A stretch of 64,000 nt of DNA, from contig JAGXON010000004.1 of assembly GCA_023659865.1 (NCBI GenBank), forward strand, positions 1-64,000, in the 5' to 3' direction. This DNA comes from Candidatus Diapherotrites archaeon LH_S9. GTDB lineage: Archaea > B1Sed10-29 > WALL01 > JAGXON01. A program made the position numbers and the translations under genes. How positions within the stretch are numbered: the first letter of the stretch is position 1; the number at the start of each line of letters is the position of its first letter. The notes under the pieces were generated by a model. That model was not told the DNA's origin. It made no database searches and saw only the letters and a program-made list of their open reading frames with translations. Below, piece by piece: positions 23,260 through 32,913 of the stretch.

Positions 23260-26200
23260 ATGAATTTCTACAAGCATTTCTTCATTATATTCTGCGTAGC
23301 CTTGCTTCTGCCAACAACAGCTCTAGCAGCTGGAGAAAACTCCGTTGACTTAACCAAAGAAAAAAACAAAGTATCTTCAGATCTTAAATCCGCTTCAGAA
23401 AGCTCGAGCACATCCTTTTCGATCCTGGACTTTGTTTTCGGAAAATCTCTTTCTTACCTAGCTGATTTAATTGAGAAAATACCAGGATACCTCGTTTACC
23501 CTACAGCTGAAAGGATAGCGAGTCAAGCAAGGCTAGAAGCGTATAAGGTACCGGTTCAAGACGTTGACGAAAAAGTGGATGCGAAGTTCAAGAAGTACTT
23601 GACAAAAGAAGACAAGAACGCCAAGTTATCCAAGCAAAAAATGGTTTCTTCATGGGAAACAATAAACTCAGCCAGACAGTCCAAAGAAGATCTTAAAAGA
23701 GTTTGCCCGGATTCTGTTTTTGATTGCGTGATGCATCTTGGGGAAATAACCAGGTTGGTTTACATGGGTAATTCTGAAGCAATATCTTCCGCGAACTTTT
23801 TATGGCAATCAAATCTTGACGCGCTCTCTGAACTAGATGCAATGGGTGCAGACCAAGTTAAGTACTCTGAAGAAAGTTCCGTGGCTTTTGAAAAAGTTTC
23901 AAAGTCTCTCGAAGACTTAAGGGAAGATCCTTCTTCTTCCAAAGAATTTCATTTCCTTGCTTCTGCGCTGACTTCCTATAACTCTGTTTTTCCGAAAGGA
24001 GAGTCTGCTGAAGTATGGAAGCCAGTTAGAAAAAGTTATTTTGTATCTGCTTGCAATGATTTCATTCGGGGAATAGATGTTTCCTTGAACTGTGCTCCTC
24101 TAAAAGCGGTTGATGCTTTCACTTTCATTCCAATGGATTACTCTAGACCGTTCAATAGGCTTGCAGGGTACACTCAAGGAACAGGAATGGTCGAGCTCCT
24201 GAAGTTAAGGAACGAACTGACGGGAATTAAGGAAAGGCTGATAAAAGAGAAAGAAGAATCGTTTAAAGAAGCTGTTTCACTTCAAGAAAAAGCTGGAAAC
24301 AAGATTAAGAGCGTGGAAGAGCAAGAACCCGAGAAAACAGATCTAGTGCTAATCAGAAAAATAGATTTATCGACTCCTAACAACTCGGAAACGCCTGAAG
24401 AAACACTGGATGAATCTAAAAAGCTTTTACAAAAATCTGAAGAACTTTACAAAAAATCTGAAGATAAATTCCAGATAATGAAGGGGTCTAAAGATCCTGA
24501 AGCAAACTACGTTACTGATTCAGTGCTTCTAGCGCAAAGATCTTCTTTCAAATCTGATAGCGCGCTGAAAAAAGCAAGAGAATGCAATAAAGATCTTGAA
24601 GAACTTCTTGAAAAAGCAGAGCAGAAGTTCCAGAAAAATCTGGAGCAAACAAAGGTAGAAGACAAAGTGACAAGGCTTTTTTTGAAGAGAGCAAAGCAAA
24701 AAACCCAAGGGAAGACCTCGAAGACAATTGGGCAATCCCTGAAGGACTATGCTACTGCAATAACTTATCTTGATTACATACATTGTTTTAACACCGGAGA
24801 ATGCCGCGAGACAAAGAAAACCTTTCCTGCACAATACCAAAAGACCAGGCAATTGCTTGAAAGAGCTGAAGAAGACGGTTTACTGGTTTCAGTTGAAGAG
24901 GAAGAGCTCAAGAAGATAAAAGAAAGGCGCGAGGAAATCAGTGAAGAAGAACCAGCTCTATTCCTCCCTGAATACGATTCTCTTACAAAAGAATTGAAAA
25001 GCATAAGGGAAAGAATTGTGATCAAGGCAACAAAAGAGTTCGGTAACCTTAACTCGCTCAGAGAAAAAGCAAGAAAAGTTTCAGAAGAAGACAAGTTCTC
25101 TCAATACTTCTCTCAACAAGAATTGATCCTACCTGAAGCAATAGGGAAACTAAAAGAAATCCAAGCGTATTACAAGAAATTGATCGAGGAATTCGAGCCA
25201 CACGTCTACTCTAAAGTAACTGGATACGAATTCCTTGAAACACCTTCATGTAACAAAGAGAAAATAACAATAATGCACGTGAGAGTGTTCAATCCGTTTC
25301 AAAAAACTCTTGAAGACATTGAAACAAATTTCGCTTCCATAAAACCAGTTTACGTTAACTCGACTACCGCTTTCTTTCACGATGGGAAAATGAACCTTTT
25401 CATCGATTCTGTGAACGGAAGACAATCAAGAAATTTCTTGATAAAGGCAAAAACAGTACCCATGGGATGCAGTTACGGAGAGCAAGAAATACGCGTGAAA
25501 GCAAAAACAGATTTAAGCAAAGCAGAGTTGTTCGTTCCCTATCACGATTTTGTTCACTCCATTGAATCACTTAACACTAGAGTTACAGAGAAAAGAAAAA
25601 CTAGCCAAGGGACTATGATGACCGTGAGGAACTTGCCAGAAGGAGAAACCACGATAGAAGTGAAAAAACTTGAAGATACTGAAGAAGATAACAGCACCTT
25701 TTCGAACGCCACCTCGCCAGAAGATCAGATAATCGAGGAAGAGTACGATTACGAAGAAAAAGAATTCAACCAAACAATGAACGAAATCGAAAACACTTCA
25801 GAAAACACTGAAGAGGCACTCAAGCACTACAAGAAAGCCATGATATACAAAGACGCTGGAGAAAACGAGAAAGCCCTTCAGGAAGTAAAGAAAGCAAATC
25901 AAGAACTTGACGAAATCAAGAGAAAAGCAGAAGAAGACAGGACGCAGAAGATATCAGAGCTCCGGAACTCTTTTTCTTCACTGAAGAAAAAGAAATTAAT
26001 CCTGCAAAAGCATGGAACCAGCGTCAGTCTTGAATCGTTTCAGGAACTGCTTGAAAAAACCGTTAACTCGAAGCAAGGTAGGAAAAAATTTTTGAAGAAC
26101 TTCAGGAAAGCAAGAGACAAGGTAGAACAACTCAATCGGTCGATGAACGAGAAAGCAGTAAAAAAAGTAGGAGAGATGAAGAAACAGAAAATCCAGTTCA

Positions 26201-26754
26201 CTAGAGCAGAAGAAAAAATTCAGGAACTTGAGAAAGCGCTTGAATTCCCGAAAGAACTTGAAGGAGAAATTTACCATCCTTTCTCCAGCGTTTCCGTTTC
26301 CGCTTACAGAAAAGAACTCAAGAAAACAAAGGAAAAGTATCAGGAAACGGAAGAAAAGTTATCCGAACCTGCTTTCAAGGCTCTTGAACAAATAAACTCA
26401 CCTCCAAATCAAATCCAGGAACAAAAACAGGATTTGGAACAAAAAATAACTCGGAAAATAGATTCCTTGAAACAATCCGCTGAAAACAAGTTAACAAAGG
26501 TATCGGACTCCGACTCTTCGCTGGCGAGGAAAGCCAGAAAAAAATTCAATCAAGCAGAGTACGTAAAAGCATACGCTTACGCGACTTACTTGAACTCCAG
26601 AGAAAAAGTTAAGAGACCTCAGTCCGGAAGCATAATCCAGGAAGACTCCTTGATTTTCGTACCTTTAGTGTTGGCGGGTGCAGTACTGTTCTTCAAGTTC
26701 GCAAAGGAACCGGAGAAAGAAACCAAAGTAAAGAAGATAATGAAAAAGATTTGA
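23260..26754 (+). CDS. Giant secreted coiled-coil protein with C-terminal membrane anchor
   Basis: 1164 residues. A Sec signal peptide (about 1-24, ending ALAA) and a single C-terminal membrane helix (about 1128-1146) with a basic tail show that nearly the whole protein lies outside the cell and is membrane tethered. The body is very rich in Lys and Glu, with several coiled-coil stretches (about 330-480, 560-640, 850-1120). A small beta-rich island at about 645-770 contains FNPFQKTLEDIETNF and a probable cysteine pair. No known enzyme motifs. It resembles the long surface coiled-coil proteins of small archaea and may form stalks or bind partner cells; this is inference. Confidence 0.75.
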   Translation: MNFYKHFFIIFCVALLLPTTALAAGENSVDLTKEKNKVSSDLKSASESSSTSFSILDFVFGKSLSYLADLIEKIPGYLVYPTAERIASQARLEAYKVPVQDVDEKVDAKFKKYLTKEDKNAKLSKQKMVSSWETINSARQSKEDLKRVCPDSVFDCVMHLGEITRLVYMGNSEAISSANFLWQSNLDALSELDAMGADQVKYSEESSVAFEKVSKSLEDLREDPSSSKEFHFLASALTSYNSVFPKGESAEVWKPVRKSYFVSACNDFIRGIDVSLNCAPLKAVDAFTFIPMDYSRPFNRLAGYTQGTGMVELLKLRNELTGIKERLIKEKEESFKEAVSLQEKAGNKIKSVEEQEPEKTDLVLIRKIDLSTPNNSETPEETLDESKKLLQKSEELYKKSEDKFQIMKGSKDPEANYVTDSVLLAQRSSFKSDSALKKARECNKDLEELLEKAEQKFQKNLEQTKVEDKVTRLFLKRAKQKTQGKTSKTIGQSLKDYATAITYLDYIHCFNTGECRETKKTFPAQYQKTRQLLERAEEDGLLVSVEEEELKKIKERREEISEEEPALFLPEYDSLTKELKSIRERIVIKATKEFGNLNSLREKARKVSEEDKFSQYFSQQELILPEAIGKLKEIQAYYKKLIEEFEPHVYSKVTGYEFLETPSCNKEKITIMHVRVFNPFQKTLEDIETNFASIKPVYVNSTTAFFHDGKMNLFIDSVNGRQSRNFLIKAKTVPMGCSYGEQEIRVKAKTDLSKAELFVPYHDFVHSIESLNTRVTEKRKTSQGTMMTVRNLPEGETTIEVKKLEDTEEDNSTFSNATSPEDQIIEEEYDYEEKEFNQTMNEIENTSENTEEALKHYKKAMIYKDAGENEKALQEVKKANQELDEIKRKAEEDRTQKISELRNSFSSLKKKKLILQKHGTSVSLESFQELLEKTVNSKQGRKKFLKNFRKARDKVEQLNRSMNEKAVKKVGEMKKQKIQFTRAEEKIQELEKALEFPKELEGEIYHPFSSVSVSAYRKELKKTKEKYQETEEKLSEPAFKALEQINSPPNQIQEQKQDLEQKITRKIDSLKQSAENKLTKVSDSDSSLARKARKKFNQAEYVKAYAYATYLNSREKVKRPQSGSIIQEDSLIFVPLVLAGAVLFFKFAKEPEKETKVKKIMKKI

Positions 26755-26755
26755 A

Positions 26756-27277
26756 CTACTGAAAGAATTTACTCCAATCAAAATGCCTTTTCCCCTTTTT
26801 CCTTCCTTCTATGAACCCTTTTATCTCTTCCACGGCATCTTTAACCTTTCTTGAAGTTGTATCAATCTCGAAAACTTTTTCTTTCCCGTAATTTTTTATT
26901 GAGTGCACGACACAGTAATCAACCGCTTCAGCTTCAAGATTCTCTTCTATTTTTTCTTTATCCCAGCCCTTCTCTTCAAGTCTTCCTCGTAATTCCTCAG
27001 GGTCAGTCCTCAAAACAAAAACAAAATCGGCTTCTAGAGAAACATTGCAAAGGATTCCACCAGAAATAACTCCTTGGACTCCCTCTAGATTGTCTTTCAA
27101 GCCATTTAGATCAACTATAAGGCTGTCTTTCTTTTTTCCTGTGTACAAACCATTGTCTTTCACTAAGTCATTAGCTTCAGTGAATTTTTTTTCAAGAGCC
27201 TCTGCAAGCTTTTTTCCGATCGTGCTTTTTCCTGTTCCTGGGGTTCCAGTAACTATTATTCTTTCAGGCTTTTGCAT
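26756..27277 (-). CDS. Adenylate kinase 6-type NMP kinase (AK6/Fap7)
   Basis: A 173-residue P-loop kinase: VTGTPGTGKST (about 8-18) as Walker A, VDLNGL, a VISGGILCN segment, FVLRTDPEELRGRLEEKGW lid region and an EAVDYCVVH stretch typical of AK6. The archaeal and eukaryotic proteins phosphorylate AMP and have an ATPase role in maturing the small ribosomal subunit with protein S11. The ATG at 27277 is chosen; it overlaps the 3' end of the upstream permease gene by 14 bp, so the two are cotranscribed. The C-terminus abuts the convergent giant gene. Confidence 0.88.
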   Translation of the reverse strand: MQKPERIIVTGTPGTGKSTIGKKLAEALEKKFTEANDLVKDNGLYTGKKKDSLIVDLNGLKDNLEGVQGVISGGILCNVSLEADFVFVLRTDPEELRGRLEEKGWDKEKIEENLEAEAVDYCVVHSIKNYGKEKVFEIDTTSRKVKDAVEEIKGFIEGRKKGKRHFDWSKFFQ

Positions 27278-28262
27278 AGGTTTCGATAACTCCCTGGAAG
27301 GCAGCAATTATTAAGGGGCCTAAAGCAAACCCTGGTGGTCCAAAAGCAAGTATACCGCCGATGAAGGCTACTAGGATCAGTGCAGGGTGGGTTTTTGATA
27401 TTCCTGAGGTTATCCATGGTCTTATGAATGAATCAACTGAGAAAAACAGGAATGCTGCTAGTAATAAGACAATGGCTCCTGCAAAATAGTTTTTGAATAA
27501 CAGTAGAGCTATTCCAAGAGGGACTAGAACCGTTTGAGATGCTACGAGTGGTAGGAACTGCATTATTCCTGTGAGTATGGCTATGAATACAGCGTAGGGA
27601 ATGTTCAGGAGGAATAGGGTTATTCCAGTGGTTACAGCGGTGAAGGATGATGTATAAACTGATCCTACGAACATGCCTTCTGCTTTTCTGTCAATGTTTT
27701 CCAGGGCTTCATTCAGTTTATCTTTGTCTTTTGCAGGTATGGAGTTTAGTATAGGTTCTTTTAATTTTCTTCCATCTTTAAGTAGGTAAAAAGCGAAAAC
27801 GAAGGACAGGAAGACAGTTACGATGAGGTTGATTACTGCCATGACAGAGGAGTATATTTTCTGCGCTAATTCTTCTGATGTTCCAGCTATGCTGCTTACT
27901 GCTGAGTTGTAAGCTTCTGTAGAGAACTTTTTAATGTCGGGGTGGTCATCGAGAAAGTGTTGGGCTGTGCTGATGGTTTCTTCAAGTTCTTTGTTTTCTA
28001 GTTTACTGATTTTTTGTGATTCCTTCACCAGTATGGAGGCAGAGTAGGCTCCTAGTGAAACGAAGAGCATGATGATTACTATTAATGTTAGGGCTGAACT
28101 AGCAGTGTACCCTATTGATTCTTTTGCTTTGTAAGCTATTGGTCTAGCGATGTAAGCTAAGGCAACTCCGTAAGCTAGGCTTTGTAGCAATGGAAGTCCT
28201 ACGATTATGCTTCCGATAAACAGTATCAGAAGGGTTATCCCGATAACTTTCTTTGTTTCCAT
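27264..28262 (-). CDS. AI-2E family permease (PerM-like)
   Basis: 332 residues with about eight membrane helices. The arrangement is typical of the AI-2E/PerM family: two N-terminal helix pairs, a hydrophilic loop (about 90-135) with KLENKELEETI, then FVGSVYTSSFTAVTTGI and GIMQFLPLVASQTVLVP, and a closing FGPPGFALGPLI (about 305-316). Members export varied solutes or ions; the substrate is unknown. First gene of the pair with AK6. Confidence 0.88.
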   Translation of the reverse strand: METKKVIGITLLILFIGSIIVGLPLLQSLAYGVALAYIARPIAYKAKESIGYTASSALTLIVIIMLFVSLGAYSASILVKESQKISKLENKELEETISTAQHFLDDHPDIKKFSTEAYNSAVSSIAGTSEELAQKIYSSVMAVINLIVTVFLSFVFAFYLLKDGRKLKEPILNSIPAKDKDKLNEALENIDRKAEGMFVGSVYTSSFTAVTTGITLFLLNIPYAVFIAILTGIMQFLPLVASQTVLVPLGIALLLFKNYFAGAIVLLLAAFLFFSVDSFIRPWITSGISKTHPALILVAFIGGILAFGPPGFALGPLIIAAFQGVIETYAKA

Positions 28263-28341
28263 ACCTGATTAATTAGATTGACCTCGAGTTTTTAATTGTT
28301 TTTATTTGATGGAGATGTCGCTAAGGAAAGCTAGAGGTAGT

Positions 28342-29223
28342 TCACTCTTTTATCTCAGCTGAATCTGCTACTCCATCTCCATCGAGATCAAGAGCCTGAA
28401 AGACTTTTTCAGGTTTCTCGCCAAAAGATTCCCCGTAGTTTGTTAAACCAATAATTGCTCCTTTTGTTCCGTTTATAGAATTTCCTGCAACCACCAGAAT
28501 GCTTTTATCGTAATTCCATGGATTAACTTCCTTAACCAAAAGCCCGTGGTCCTCCCGATATTCTTCTCCCGTGTTACTGGAACTTATTTTGTTCACAGCT
28601 CCTTCCACGATCTTTATCGGGAGGTCATCGTTCACTTCCGCCATCACTCTGTTTACTATTGGTCCGCCGAGTAGTACAAGATTTTTCTCAAGTTCTTTTT
28701 CCCGCACCTCGGTATCTAACCTAGTGCAAAGATCTGTTTCAGACGCAAGAGAACCCAGGTACATAGCCAGATCCCCAACATAGTAGCCGTCTCTTGCACG
28801 AGCATTATGCGGCCCGTGAGGGTCAGGAGAACCCACAACTATCTTTGCGTCAAATTCTCCCTTGCTGTAAAAGTCTTTTAGGAATTCAGGCACTACTATT
28901 TCCTTCGAACTCTTCTCCTGCCAGTTTTCTTTTGCTACAACGCTCATAGCTGGAGCTACTGATCGGTAGATTCTTGCAGTTGCACCCCTAATGTCCTTAG
29001 TTCTAACTACTTTTATCAAACCAGTTTTTCGGAGCTCGTTGATATGATAATATACTTTCTGCGGGTCCATACCCATTCTTCTTGCTATATTTGCCGGATA
29101 ATCTTGTTTTTCCAAGATTTCCTTAAGTATCTCCCATCTTGTCGGATTCAAGGCTTTTCTGAGTGCTTCAGGGTCCTTGAACAATTTTGTTTTCGTGCTC
29201 TTGTTTTTTCCAACTAATCTCAT
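28342..29223 (-). CDS. Winged-helix regulator fused to S-layer-like domain
   Basis: 293 residues. Residues about 20-85 form an ArsR-type winged helix: LNPTRWEILKEILEK, a recognition helix in RMGMDPQKVYYHINELRK and a basic wing. From about 110 on the sequence resembles archaeal S-layer domains (KIVVGSPDPHGP, NLVLLGGPIVNRVMAEVN, NPWNYDKSILVVAG). The last residues, LDLDGDGVADSAE (about 277-289), match an EF-hand-like calcium loop. No signal peptide precedes the HTH, so it is cytoplasmic as read. A DNA-binding regulator sensing a ligand through an S-layer-derived domain is a reasonable inference. Its stop codon lies within GTGAACTACC, the motif also found at the TnpB relic ends. Confidence 0.7.
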   Translation of the reverse strand: MRLVGKNKSTKTKLFKDPEALRKALNPTRWEILKEILEKQDYPANIARRMGMDPQKVYYHINELRKTGLIKVVRTKDIRGATARIYRSVAPAMSVVAKENWQEKSSKEIVVPEFLKDFYSKGEFDAKIVVGSPDPHGPHNARARDGYYVGDLAMYLGSLASETDLCTRLDTEVREKELEKNLVLLGGPIVNRVMAEVNDDLPIKIVEGAVNKISSSNTGEEYREDHGLLVKEVNPWNYDKSILVVAGNSINGTKGAIIGLTNYGESFGEKPEKVFQALDLDGDGVADSAEIKE

Positions 29224-29328
29224 TCAACCACTATAATATTCGTTTTAATGGTTTTTTGTTTTTTGCTGTTTAATAATGTTTCTGAAGCATTTTTGCTGGA
29301 GAAGGTGTAACGAGTTTTTTAATAATCC

Positions 29329-29341
29329 TTTTTAAATAAGA
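29329..29341 (+). promoter_or_regulatory. TATA-type promoter of glmS, probably leaderless
   Basis: CCTTTTTAAATAA lies about 25-30 bp before the ATG at 29364 with no Shine-Dalgarno in between, so the transcript should start at or within a few bases of the start codon. Confidence 0.5.
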
Positions 29342-29363
29342 TCGCGAAAGTCTTTAATGTTTC

Positions 29364-31079
29364 ATGTGTGGCATAATAGGATACAAAGGAACTGAAAATG
29401 CTCCAGAAGTAATTTTCAACGGGCTGAAAAGACTAGAGTACAGAGGGTACGACTCATGGGGGATGGCCACAGCCAATGGATCAGGCCTGGATATAGTGAA
29501 GCAAGAAGGAGAACTGGAACCAAGTAAAACAACTGAAGAAAGTAATATTGGCATAGGTCACAACAGATGGGCGACACACGGAAAAGTTTCCAAGACGAAC
29601 GCTCATCCACACGTTTCTTGCGATAATCGGTTTGCAGTAGTCCATAACGGCATAATCGAGAACTGGAAGGAGCTCAAAGAAGAGCTGAACGGCCACGAAT
29701 ACGTTTCTGGAACCGATTCAGAAGTAATAGTTCACTTCATCGAGGAAAAAACAGGTACTGAAACTGTTGAAGAAGCTATAAGAGACTTCCTGAACTCAGC
29801 CAAAGGAAGTTTTGCGGTCGGGCTCTTGGACTCGAAAGAAAAAAATCTTTTTGCGTTCAAAAGAGGTTCTCCACTAGCCTTAGGGGTCGATGGAGAAGGA
29901 ATTTTTTTCGGATCCGACATATACGCGTTTTCAGGGTACACTAACGAATCACTTTTTCTGGAGGACAATGAATACGTTGTCATAGAAAACGGAGGATTTG
30001 TTCTAAAAGACGTTTCAGGAAAGAGGATACAAAGAAAAACCAGGAAATTCGAGTGGAAAGAAGAAGAAATAGATCAAAAAGAATTTGACCACCACATGAT
30101 AAAAGAAATCAAGTCGATACCTAGAACAATCCAAAAACTGAGAACATCTCTGCATTCAGAACAGCGTGAAAGTTTGAAAGAACTAAAAAACCTGATTCAG
30201 GAACATGAAAAAGTCATATTCACCGCATCCGGAACAAGCTACCACGCATCGCTCCTTGGAGTGTTCTTACTTCAAAAAGCAGGCGTAGAGGCTCAGACAC
30301 TGATTGCCTCAGAATTTGAGAACTATGAAAGAGCTGACGAAAACACTCTTGTCGTAGCTGTCTCTCAATCCGGAGAAACAAAAGACGTTCTCGATGCAAT
30401 AGAACACTCCAAGGGGAAAGGAGCAACAATAGCTTCTATTGTCAACGTCCCGCACTCTTCTATAGAAAGAAAGTCCACGGTTTCAGTTAGAGTAAAAGCA
30501 GGACAAGAAATCTGTGTCGCAGCAACCAAAACATTCGCGAATCAGGTAGCATTATTCCTAGAACTCGCTAGAGAAACAGGAATCGATCTCAAGACCAGTG
30601 AACTCGCGGAAAAAATCTCTGAAACTATTGAAAAAAACGAGGGAAAAGCAAAGAAACTAGCAAAAGAACTTAAAGACAAGAAAGACATTTACATAATTGG
30701 AAGAGGACCAGCTTACCCTGTAGCCAGAGAAATAGCCTTGAAACTAAAAGAAATCGCTTACATTCATGCAGAGGGAATGATGGGAGGCGAATTAAAGCAC
30801 GGGACACTAGCGCTCATAGAAGAAGGAACACCCGTAATTTCTTTGATCCCTGAAAACAGTTCAGAAATCGAGTCAAACGTAAAAGAAGTCGAGGCCAGAG
30901 GCGCAAATTCCATCCGAATCGCAAGTTCGGGCGACTTCGAAGTACCGGAATGCACTCCAGAAGAATTCACTTTCCTTGCAACAGTGATTGGGTTCCTTTT
31001 AACGTACTACACTGCAAAAGAAAAAGGTTTACCGGTCGACAAGCCCAGGAACCTTGCAAAATCAGTTACCGTTCGATGA
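29364..31079 (+). CDS. glmS: Glutamine-fructose-6-phosphate aminotransferase (isomerizing)
   Basis: 571 residues. The mature N-terminus would be Cys2 (MCGIIGYKG), the glutaminase nucleophile, followed by LEYRGYDSWGMA, HNRWATHG (about 74-81) and GTDSE. Two SIS domains follow (TASGTSYHAS near 289-298 and GRGPAYPVAREIALK near 450-464), ending DKPRNLAKSVTVR as usual. It makes glucosamine-6-phosphate for UDP-N-acetylglucosamine, hence surface glycans and protein N-glycosylation, fitting the many Asn-rich surface proteins nearby. The 3' end overlaps the convergent DUF763 gene by 18 bp. Confidence 0.96.
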   Translation: MCGIIGYKGTENAPEVIFNGLKRLEYRGYDSWGMATANGSGLDIVKQEGELEPSKTTEESNIGIGHNRWATHGKVSKTNAHPHVSCDNRFAVVHNGIIENWKELKEELNGHEYVSGTDSEVIVHFIEEKTGTETVEEAIRDFLNSAKGSFAVGLLDSKEKNLFAFKRGSPLALGVDGEGIFFGSDIYAFSGYTNESLFLEDNEYVVIENGGFVLKDVSGKRIQRKTRKFEWKEEEIDQKEFDHHMIKEIKSIPRTIQKLRTSLHSEQRESLKELKNLIQEHEKVIFTASGTSYHASLLGVFLLQKAGVEAQTLIASEFENYERADENTLVVAVSQSGETKDVLDAIEHSKGKGATIASIVNVPHSSIERKSTVSVRVKAGQEICVAATKTFANQVALFLELARETGIDLKTSELAEKISETIEKNEGKAKKLAKELKDKKDIYIIGRGPAYPVAREIALKLKEIAYIHAEGMMGGELKHGTLALIEEGTPVISLIPENSSEIESNVKEVEARGANSIRIASSGDFEVPECTPEEFTFLATVIGFLLTYYTAKEKGLPVDKPRNLAKSVTVR

Positions 31080-32141
31080 ACCTTCAGCCATGAAGTTAGA
31101 GAGTTTCTTCAACGCTTTTTTCTTTTCTTTTCTCCCGATTTCAGCTTGCTTAACTGTTTCCTGCATAGTTTTTATTGTCTGTCCATAAACTTCTTCGTCT
31201 ACAGGATGAGGATGACCGTCTTTCCCGCCGTGAGCAAAAGAGTAAGTTGCCGGGTCATCAAAACTTGGTTTCTCGTTGTACACAAGATCAGAAACCAGTG
31301 CCAGGGCTCTCAAACTTTTTTTACCCAACCCCTCCACTTCAACTAACTCTTGATAGTCCTTTGGCTGAAGTTCCTCAGCTTTCTTCAAAGCCTTTTTCAC
31401 CTGCGGACTGATTTTAACGTCGTGATGAGCTGGCATTCCACTCAAACTCGTCTGTCCTTTCGGCCGGAAGTACTTCTGAATGTTTTTACCATCTTGCACC
31501 AGATCCACGCTGATGTCCCGGACTTTACTGCTTTCTCTCGCAGTTAAGTCAAGAGCTTCTCCTTTCTTTTCCGCGCAGATACCGGTGTGCGGTTCCTCAA
31601 TCAGCTCGTCTGTTGAAAACCAGTGGTATCGCCTGGCCCATTTTTCTTTCATCCCCTGCTGGATAACGCACCAGTCCCCTTTTTCCGTGAACAGAAAAGA
31701 GTGATGGTAAAGGCTGTGACCGTCCTGTACGCAGTTCGAGTCGACTTTAGCGCTTGTACGGCTTCTTTGCTCTAGTGCATCAGCTCTAGATGGTTTCACA
31801 TCAAGCAAGTCCGCATTCTTCTTTATTTCTTCCGGAGCCTTTTTCGAGGTTTTCCCTTTCCCACCGCATACGGCTATTCCTGTTTCTTCTGGATCTATGG
31901 CTTCTTTGAGCACGCCGCAGGTTACTGTGGTGACTCCTGAGCTATGCCAGTCGAAGCCTAGAACAGAGGAAAAAGACTGGAACCAGATTGGGTTGCTTAA
32001 ACGTTTCAGGAGCTCTTTCTCTGAGTTTTCTTCTACTATTACTTGTGTCAGTGGCTTGGCTAGCTTCCGCATTTTTTTGAAAAGCCATTTCGGGCAGTGT
32101 CCTCCGTGCAGAGGAAGGTTCATCGACTTTTTTTTGATCAT
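31062..32141 (-). CDS. DUF763 protein
   Basis: A 359-residue protein of the DUF763 family, found in archaea and some thermophilic bacteria. Signature: NLPLHGGHCPKWLFKKM at the start, then NPIWFQSFSSVLGFDWHSSG (about 52-71) and a DGHSLYHHSF block, with LVEVEGLGKKSLRALALVSD near 280, which looks like a helix-hairpin-helix DNA-binding motif. The function is not established; the HhH suggests a nucleic-acid role. ATG at 32141 is used, with 32123 as alternative. The C-terminus overlaps the end of glmS. Confidence 0.88.
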   Translation of the reverse strand: MIKKKSMNLPLHGGHCPKWLFKKMRKLAKPLTQVIVEENSEKELLKRLSNPIWFQSFSSVLGFDWHSSGVTTVTCGVLKEAIDPEETGIAVCGGKGKTSKKAPEEIKKNADLLDVKPSRADALEQRSRTSAKVDSNCVQDGHSLYHHSFLFTEKGDWCVIQQGMKEKWARRYHWFSTDELIEEPHTGICAEKKGEALDLTARESSKVRDISVDLVQDGKNIQKYFRPKGQTSLSGMPAHHDVKISPQVKKALKKAEELQPKDYQELVEVEGLGKKSLRALALVSDLVYNEKPSFDDPATYSFAHGGKDGHPHPVDEEVYGQTIKTMQETVKQAEIGRKEKKKALKKLSNFMAEGSSNGN

Positions 32142-32238
32142 CTAACAAAGTGTTAACTTCATCTAAATTAAATAGTTTGGCAGTGTTTTTCCGAAGGATT
32201 TTATTTCCTTGTGTTCATAGTTTTGGTTGGTGGCTAGG

Positions 32239-32913
32239 ATGAAAGAGAATTTGGATTCGGGTGAAAAAAACCGTTCTCTTAAGGAACATATGGTTTTTTC
32301 AGTTGGTGGCATCAGTGACCGCAGGATTCACAATATCTTGGGAAACTACTTGAGGAGGAACCCGATTTCTCTGAAGGAAGAGATAGAAGGAGGAGAACTA
32401 GGGGTAGGGGTGGAAGAGTATTTCAGTAAGCCTGGTTCTCAGATGTTGGAAGAGAAAGAGGCACACAAGTTTTCTTCAGGATTCAGAAAAGATATTGCCG
32501 AAGGGGTTATGAAAGCCTTGAGGTATGAGAGCGCTCAAGAAGCTGCCGAAGAGTACGGATCTAGGTTTCAGAGGAGAGAAGATCTTTTGCTAGGAGAGGG
32601 CGAAGAGACTGAAGAAGATTTGGAAAAAGAGGTTGAGAAAAAGAAGGTGGTGAATCTTTCCTTTCTTCGGTCGAGTTTACACGACCTTTTTGAGGAAAAG
32701 GGGTATACACTGAACGAAAATGTGGTAAGAAATCATCTAGGGAGAGTAGGATTCAATCTAGGCAAATTCGATCAAGAAGCTTCTCTTCCCGACAAAATTT
32801 CTTTGCCCCGAGCTCACGATTTTCTTGAAGAACTACAGGATACTTTTGGTTTAGAGGACGAGGAGATAGGTAGCGTGAAAAACGAGTTAGACATTCAAGC
32901 AGAAGAAATCTAA
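32239..32913 (+). CDS. Unrecognised acidic helical protein
   Basis: 224 residues from the ATG at 32239, which has GGTGG 5 nt upstream; TTG and GTG codons at 32227 and 32230 are weaker. The protein is acidic and helical, with a Glu-rich linker (about 115-135) between an N-terminal part (GGISDRRIHNILGNYLRR) and a C-terminal part (FLRSSLHDLFEEKGYTL, LGRVGFNLGKF). No signal peptide, membrane helix or cysteine. I do not recognise a family. In style it resembles the unknown proteins at 18-1018 and 6603-7412. It converges with the next small gene, overlapping by 4 bp. Confidence 0.6.
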   Translation: MKENLDSGEKNRSLKEHMVFSVGGISDRRIHNILGNYLRRNPISLKEEIEGGELGVGVEEYFSKPGSQMLEEKEAHKFSSGFRKDIAEGVMKALRYESAQEAAEEYGSRFQRREDLLLGEGEETEEDLEKEVEKKKVVNLSFLRSSLHDLFEEKGYTLNENVVRNHLGRVGFNLGKFDQEASLPDKISLPRAHDFLEELQDTFGLEDEEIGSVKNELDIQAEEI

